From Ignavibacteriota bacterium (GTDB taxonomy: Bacteria > Bacteroidota > Ignavibacteria > Palsa-1295): a stretch of 8,876 nt of DNA. Location: positions 1-8,876 of the forward strand of contig JANYLL010000271.1 in assembly GCA_025357895.1 (NCBI GenBank), given 5' to 3'. This document shows positions 6,846 to 8,876 of the stretch, piece by piece. The position numbers were made by a program, and so were the translations under genes. The notes beneath the pieces were generated by a model. That model was not told where the DNA came from, searched no databases, and saw only the letters and a program-made list of their open reading frames with translations. Position 1 is the first letter of the stretch. Every line of letters starts with the position of its first letter.

Positions 6846-6910
6846 GACGTCTATCACGTACTTAGAATGATAAGTTTCTTGAGACGTGCATACTAAAACA
6901 TTCTGTAACA

Positions 6911-6928
6911 TTTTCATTAAAATGAAAA
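6911..6928 (+). promoter_or_regulatory. Perfect A/T-rich inverted repeat over a start codon
   Basis: ttttcatt (6911-6918) and aatgaaaa (6921-6928) are exact inverted copies. The ATG of the lipoprotein gene (6922-6924) lies in the right half. In mRNA a 7-bp stem with a UAAA loop could cover the start codon. The stem has only one G-C pair, so it is weak and may be chance in A/T-rich leader sequence. Confidence 0.3.
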
Positions 6929-7266
6929 CTCTTATACTCCTATCATTTTTTTTCGCTGCCATTCTTGCAGGCTGCGCGAAAAAAGAAGATCCCAATCAAA
7001 ATAAGCCGCCGCAAGTATTCAAGGAAAATGCAGTGGAGCTTTTGCTGCATACAAAAACTCTTGCCGATGGGCGCACGGTCTTTCAGTTAGAAAAAAATAT
7101 TTTCCTGAAAAGCAAGCAGGAGCAGCATCAAATTATTTCTTCCGATACGCTGCCAAGCCTGGGCGCTGAAGTTGTTAATACTGCCGATGAAGAAGAAGAA
7201 GCAATCTATACTCAAGTGAACAAACAATACGATGTGCTATTCAAAGTAGATTCACTGAAGTATTGA
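6922..7266 (+). CDS. Small lipoprotein of unknown function upstream of ATP-grasp cassette
   Basis: This is a 114-residue predicted lipoprotein. It has a type II signal peptide with hydrophobic core LILLSFFFAAI and lipobox LAGC with the lipidated Cys at 18. The mature protein begins CAKKEDPNQNKPP. The Lys-Glu-Asp right after the Cys resembles the K-(D/E)2 lipoprotein export signal described for surface lipoproteins of Bacteroidota. The remainder is a mixed alpha/beta-looking soluble part with an acidic patch, TADEEEEAIY, and no recognisable domain or catalytic motif. An in-frame GTG at 6886 would add 12 residues before the signal peptide; the ATG at 6922 is preferred because it gives a normal signal peptide. 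It stops 1 nt before the next lipoprotein's ATG, so the two are certainly co-transcribed and probably translationally coupled. It shares the cassette with the ligase, which suggests a linked envelope role, but no function can be assigned. Confidence 0.82.
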   Translation: MKTLILLSFFFAAILAGCAKKEDPNQNKPPQVFKENAVELLLHTKTLADGRTVFQLEKNIFLKSKQEQHQIISSDTLPSLGAEVVNTADEEEEAIYTQVNKQYDVLFKVDSLKY

Positions 7267-7267
7267 T

Positions 7268-7615
7268 ATGAAAAAAAGCAAGAAGATCGCTCTGACGCTG
7301 CTCTCCACCATTGCGCTGGCATCTTGCGGCGGCAGTCAGGAGCATAAACCGAATCCTTACGATCAGTATAGCTGGGCAGGCACGAGCCGAGATACGGGAA
7401 TGATGTACACCCATTATGATCACGGCTTTCTGCGGTACTATCTTATCAGCCGTATGTTCGATGGATTTGGTTATCGCAGATATTATGGAGGCGGTATGGG
7501 CTATGGGATGTACAGCGGCTACGGCGGATATGGGCAAGGGCAAGCTTCGGCACATGGCTCAATAGGCAGAGGCGGATTTGGCGGCAACGGAATGTCGCAT
7601 GGAGCAGGAGCCTGA
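7268..7615 (+). CDS. Gly/Tyr-rich lipoprotein with C-terminal RGGFG motif (DUF1190/YgiB-like?)
   Basis: This is a 115-residue predicted lipoprotein. It has a basic start MKKSKK, a hydrophobic stretch, and lipobox LASC with the acylated Cys at 20, followed by GGSQEHKPNP. The middle has an aromatic segment with YLISRMFDGFGYRRYYGGG and then MGYGMYSGYGGYGQG. The tail is GSIGRGGFGGNGMSHGAGA. From memory, E. coli YgiB (DUF1190 lipoprotein, encoded next to the ligase YgiC) carries a similar order: GYMMGRLMGGG, then TRGGFG near its small-residue-rich C-terminus. With a YgiC-type ligase next downstream, this is likely a short, divergent functional counterpart. It could be the substrate or recruiter of the ligase (inference). 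The ATG lies 1 nt after the previous stop codon. Low complexity makes homology calls hazardous; the lipoprotein assignment itself is firm. Confidence 0.82.
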   Translation: MKKSKKIALTLLSTIALASCGGSQEHKPNPYDQYSWAGTSRDTGMMYTHYDHGFLRYYLISRMFDGFGYRRYYGGGMGYGMYSGYGGYGQGQASAHGSIGRGGFGGNGMSHGAGA

Positions 7616-7618
7616 TTC

Positions 7619-7650
7619 AATTAAAAATTAAAAATGTAAAAATAAAAATT
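7619..7650. repeat. A-rich low-complexity spacer with attaaaa periodicity
   Basis: This is a 32-nt stretch of A and T broken by a single G. It consists of imperfect units such as attaaaa, taaaaat and ataaaaatt. It starts 3 nt after the lipoprotein stop codon and precedes the palindromic repeat at 7669. It may act as an unstructured or UP-like element. No function can be shown. Confidence 0.5.
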
Positions 7651-7668
7651 GGGTATGGTAATGAGTGT

Positions 7669-7756
7669 TGTCATTCTGAGCGCAGCGAAGAATCTGTAAT
7701 TTCGGTTTCCTGGAAGTTCAGATTCTTCGTTCCGCTTCGCTTCACTCAGAATGACA
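7669..7756. repeat. Imperfect long palindrome (tcattctgag…ctcagaatga type) inside the cassette
   Basis: The left arm 7669-7696 (tgtcattctgag … gaagaatctg) is the reverse complement of the right arm 7719-7756 (cagattcttcg … ctcagaatgaca). The right arm has about 10 extra bases (gaagcggaac on the opposite strand) and a few substitutions relative to the left arm. The spacer is 22 nt. The motif tcattctgagcgcagcgaag resembles a dispersed intergenic repeat that I recall from many bacterial phyla. It separates the lipoprotein gene from the ATP-grasp gene and ends 24 nt before that gene's ATG. There is no T-run, so it is not a clear terminator, but its hairpin could modulate readthrough or RNA stability within the operon. 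Confidence 0.85.
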
Positions 7757-7780
7757 AGTCTAAGTACATTGATATATACT

Positions 7781-8876
7781 ATGCAGCGAATAAAGATCGA
7801 GCCTCGTACTGATTGGGTAAAAAAAGTTGAAGAATTAGGTTTTCTTTATCACAGCCTCGATACGATCTATTGGGACGAGCGTGCATATTATTTATTCTCT
7901 TCAAAAGAAGTTGATGAACTTGAAGCAACGACATCCGAACTTTATGACATGTGCCTTGCCGCTGCGCAGCATGTGATCGATAATAATCTTTTTGCACAAT
8001 TAGGTATAGCCGATAAATGGAAAGAGTACATTATCAACTCATGGGATAACGAAGACCCTGCGCTTTACGGAAGGTTCGATCTTCGCTATGACGGAAAATC
8101 TCCGGCAAAGCTTTATGAATTTAACGGCGACACTCCGACAAGTTTGCTTGAAGCAAGCGTTATTCAATGGTACTGGCTGCAGGAATTCGATAAATCGAAA
8201 GACCAGTTCAATTCCATTCACGAAAAACTTATTACGTATTGGACTTTTCTGCGTCCCTACTTAAAAGATCCGAACACGATCCATTTTGTCTGTATGCAAT
8301 CGAGCATTGAAGATAGCGTGACGGTGCAATATATGCGCGACACTGCCGAGCAAGCCGGATATAAAACGTTCTTCATGGATATGTCCGATATCGGATGGGA
8401 TTACGAACGAAATCTCTGGGCTGATCTGGATGGAAATGAAATTAAAAATATTTTCAAACTCTATCCTTGGGAATGGATGACTGCCGATAACGAAGAGTTC
8501 AGTAAATTCCTGACCGGGAACACAAGCACCTGCTGGCTGGAGCCGCCATTTAAAATGCTGCTTTCGAATAAAGGAATTCTCCCCATATTATGGAAGCTCT
8601 ATCCCGGACATAAAAATCTGCTGCCGGCATATTTCAGCGGCGACGATGCCATCATAAAATTAGCGGGTAATTGCGCCATCAAACCGCTCTTCTCCCGCGA
8701 AGGCGCGAATATTACTCTTAAAGGCACAGGCATTGATGCAAAGACTTCCGGCGATTACGGCAAAGAAGGCTATATCGTACAAGAGCTTTGCCCACTGCCG
8801 AATTTCGACGGAAATTATCCCGTTATCGGAAGTTGGATAATCGGTCAGCAGCCCGCCGGAATGGGCATCCGCGAAT
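7781..8876 (+). CDS. Glutathionylspermidine-synthase-like ATP-grasp ligase (YgiC/YjfC type), 3' end cut by window
   Basis: 365 residues are visible and the frame is open to the edge. The family is about 385 residues, so only about 20 are missing. The start MQRIKIEPRTDW matches the family N-terminus (YgiC, as recalled, begins MERVSITERPDW). Motifs in order are GRFDL (97-101), YEFNGDTPTSLLEAS (112-126), DQFNSIHEKL (141-150), SSIEDSVTVQYMRDTA (174-189), KLYPWEWM (226-233), WLEPPFKMLLSNKGILPILW (252-271), LLPAYF (280-285), the ATP-grasp KPLFSREGANI (301-311), YIVQELCPLP (331-340) and GSWIIGQQPAGMGIRE (350-365). It lacks the N-terminal CHAP amidase domain of E. coli Gss, so it is a stand-alone ligase. 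It should activate a carboxylate as acyl phosphate and join it to an amine. YgiC and YjfC, as I recall, lacked glutathionylspermidine synthetase activity, so the true substrate is open. It is downstream of two lipoprotein genes with a palindrome between. Confidence 0.93.
   Translation, partial: MQRIKIEPRTDWVKKVEELGFLYHSLDTIYWDERAYYLFSSKEVDELEATTSELYDMCLAAAQHVIDNNLFAQLGIADKWKEYIINSWDNEDPALYGRFDLRYDGKSPAKLYEFNGDTPTSLLEASVIQWYWLQEFDKSKDQFNSIHEKLITYWTFLRPYLKDPNTIHFVCMQSSIEDSVTVQYMRDTAEQAGYKTFFMDMSDIGWDYERNLWADLDGNEIKNIFKLYPWEWMTADNEEFSKFLTGNTSTCWLEPPFKMLLSNKGILPILWKLYPGHKNLLPAYFSGDDAIIKLAGNCAIKPLFSREGANITLKGTGIDAKTSGDYGKEGYIVQELCPLPNFDGNYPVIGSWIIGQQPAGMGIRE

Noticed and set aside
6886..6921. GTG start adding 12 residues to the first lipoprotein
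   Set aside because: It would push a normal type II signal peptide away from the N-terminus; the ATG at 6922 begins MKTLILL with a correctly spaced lipobox.
7781..8876. Bifunctional glutathionylspermidine synthetase/amidase (gss)
   Set aside because: The protein begins at the synthetase-type domain and has no CHAP amidase domain; its N-terminus matches the stand-alone YgiC/YjfC group.

Overview
The window (8876 bp, moderate GC) looks like part of a genome from the Bacteroidota / Ignavibacteria-Kapabacteria side of the FCB superphylum. The reasons are: a secreted protein with a type IX secretion (T9SS) C-terminal sorting domain (QNFPTPF … LPTGFYILALESG); a large DUF2723 membrane protein; a signal peptidase I with the long insertion between boxes D and E seen in that group; and start codons preceded by A/T-rich sequence with almost no Shine-Dalgarno motifs. 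The exact phylum is an inference.

Layout: (1) bases 1-82 are a near-perfect reverse complement of 179-260, so the left edge folds back on itself and truncates lepB. This most likely marks a contig-end chimera. (2) 76-627 is the C-terminal part of signal peptidase I (lepB). A 31-nt palindrome separates it from hemW (672-1817), a radical-SAM heme chaperone. (3) Convergent to hemW, 1831-2847 (minus) encodes a T9SS-exported protein with two ASH-like beta-sandwich domains. (4) 2848-3109 is intergenic and full of inverted repeats, including a minus-strand intrinsic terminator. It ends the minus-strand marR-yjdI-like pair (3346-3795 and 3110-3340), a MarR regulator and a small divergent [4Fe-4S] ferredoxin-like protein. 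(5) Divergent from marR, 3948-6845 encodes a 965-aa DUF2723 (TMEM260/GT117-like) polytopic membrane protein with a soluble helical C-terminus, a probable protein O-glycosyltransferase. (6) 6922-8876 holds two small lipoproteins, the second Gly/Tyr-rich with an RGGFG tail motif, followed by a glutathionylspermidine-synthase-like ATP-grasp ligase of the YgiC/YjfC type that runs off the right edge.

How the genes fit together: lepB, the T9SS cargo, the DUF2723 enzyme and the lipoproteins all concern the cell envelope. The most interesting unit is the last one. It resembles the enterobacterial pairing of a DUF1190 lipoprotein (YgiB/YjfM) with an ATP-grasp ligase (YgiC/YjfC), whose chemistry is unresolved, and it includes an additional unrecognised lipoprotein. 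Three different dispersed-type palindromic repeats sit in three intergenic gaps: after lepB, across the yjdI-like stop codon, and inside the lipoprotein-ligase cassette. No tRNA, rRNA, CRISPR, insertion sequence or origin was seen, and no gene-free stretch exceeds 300 bases.
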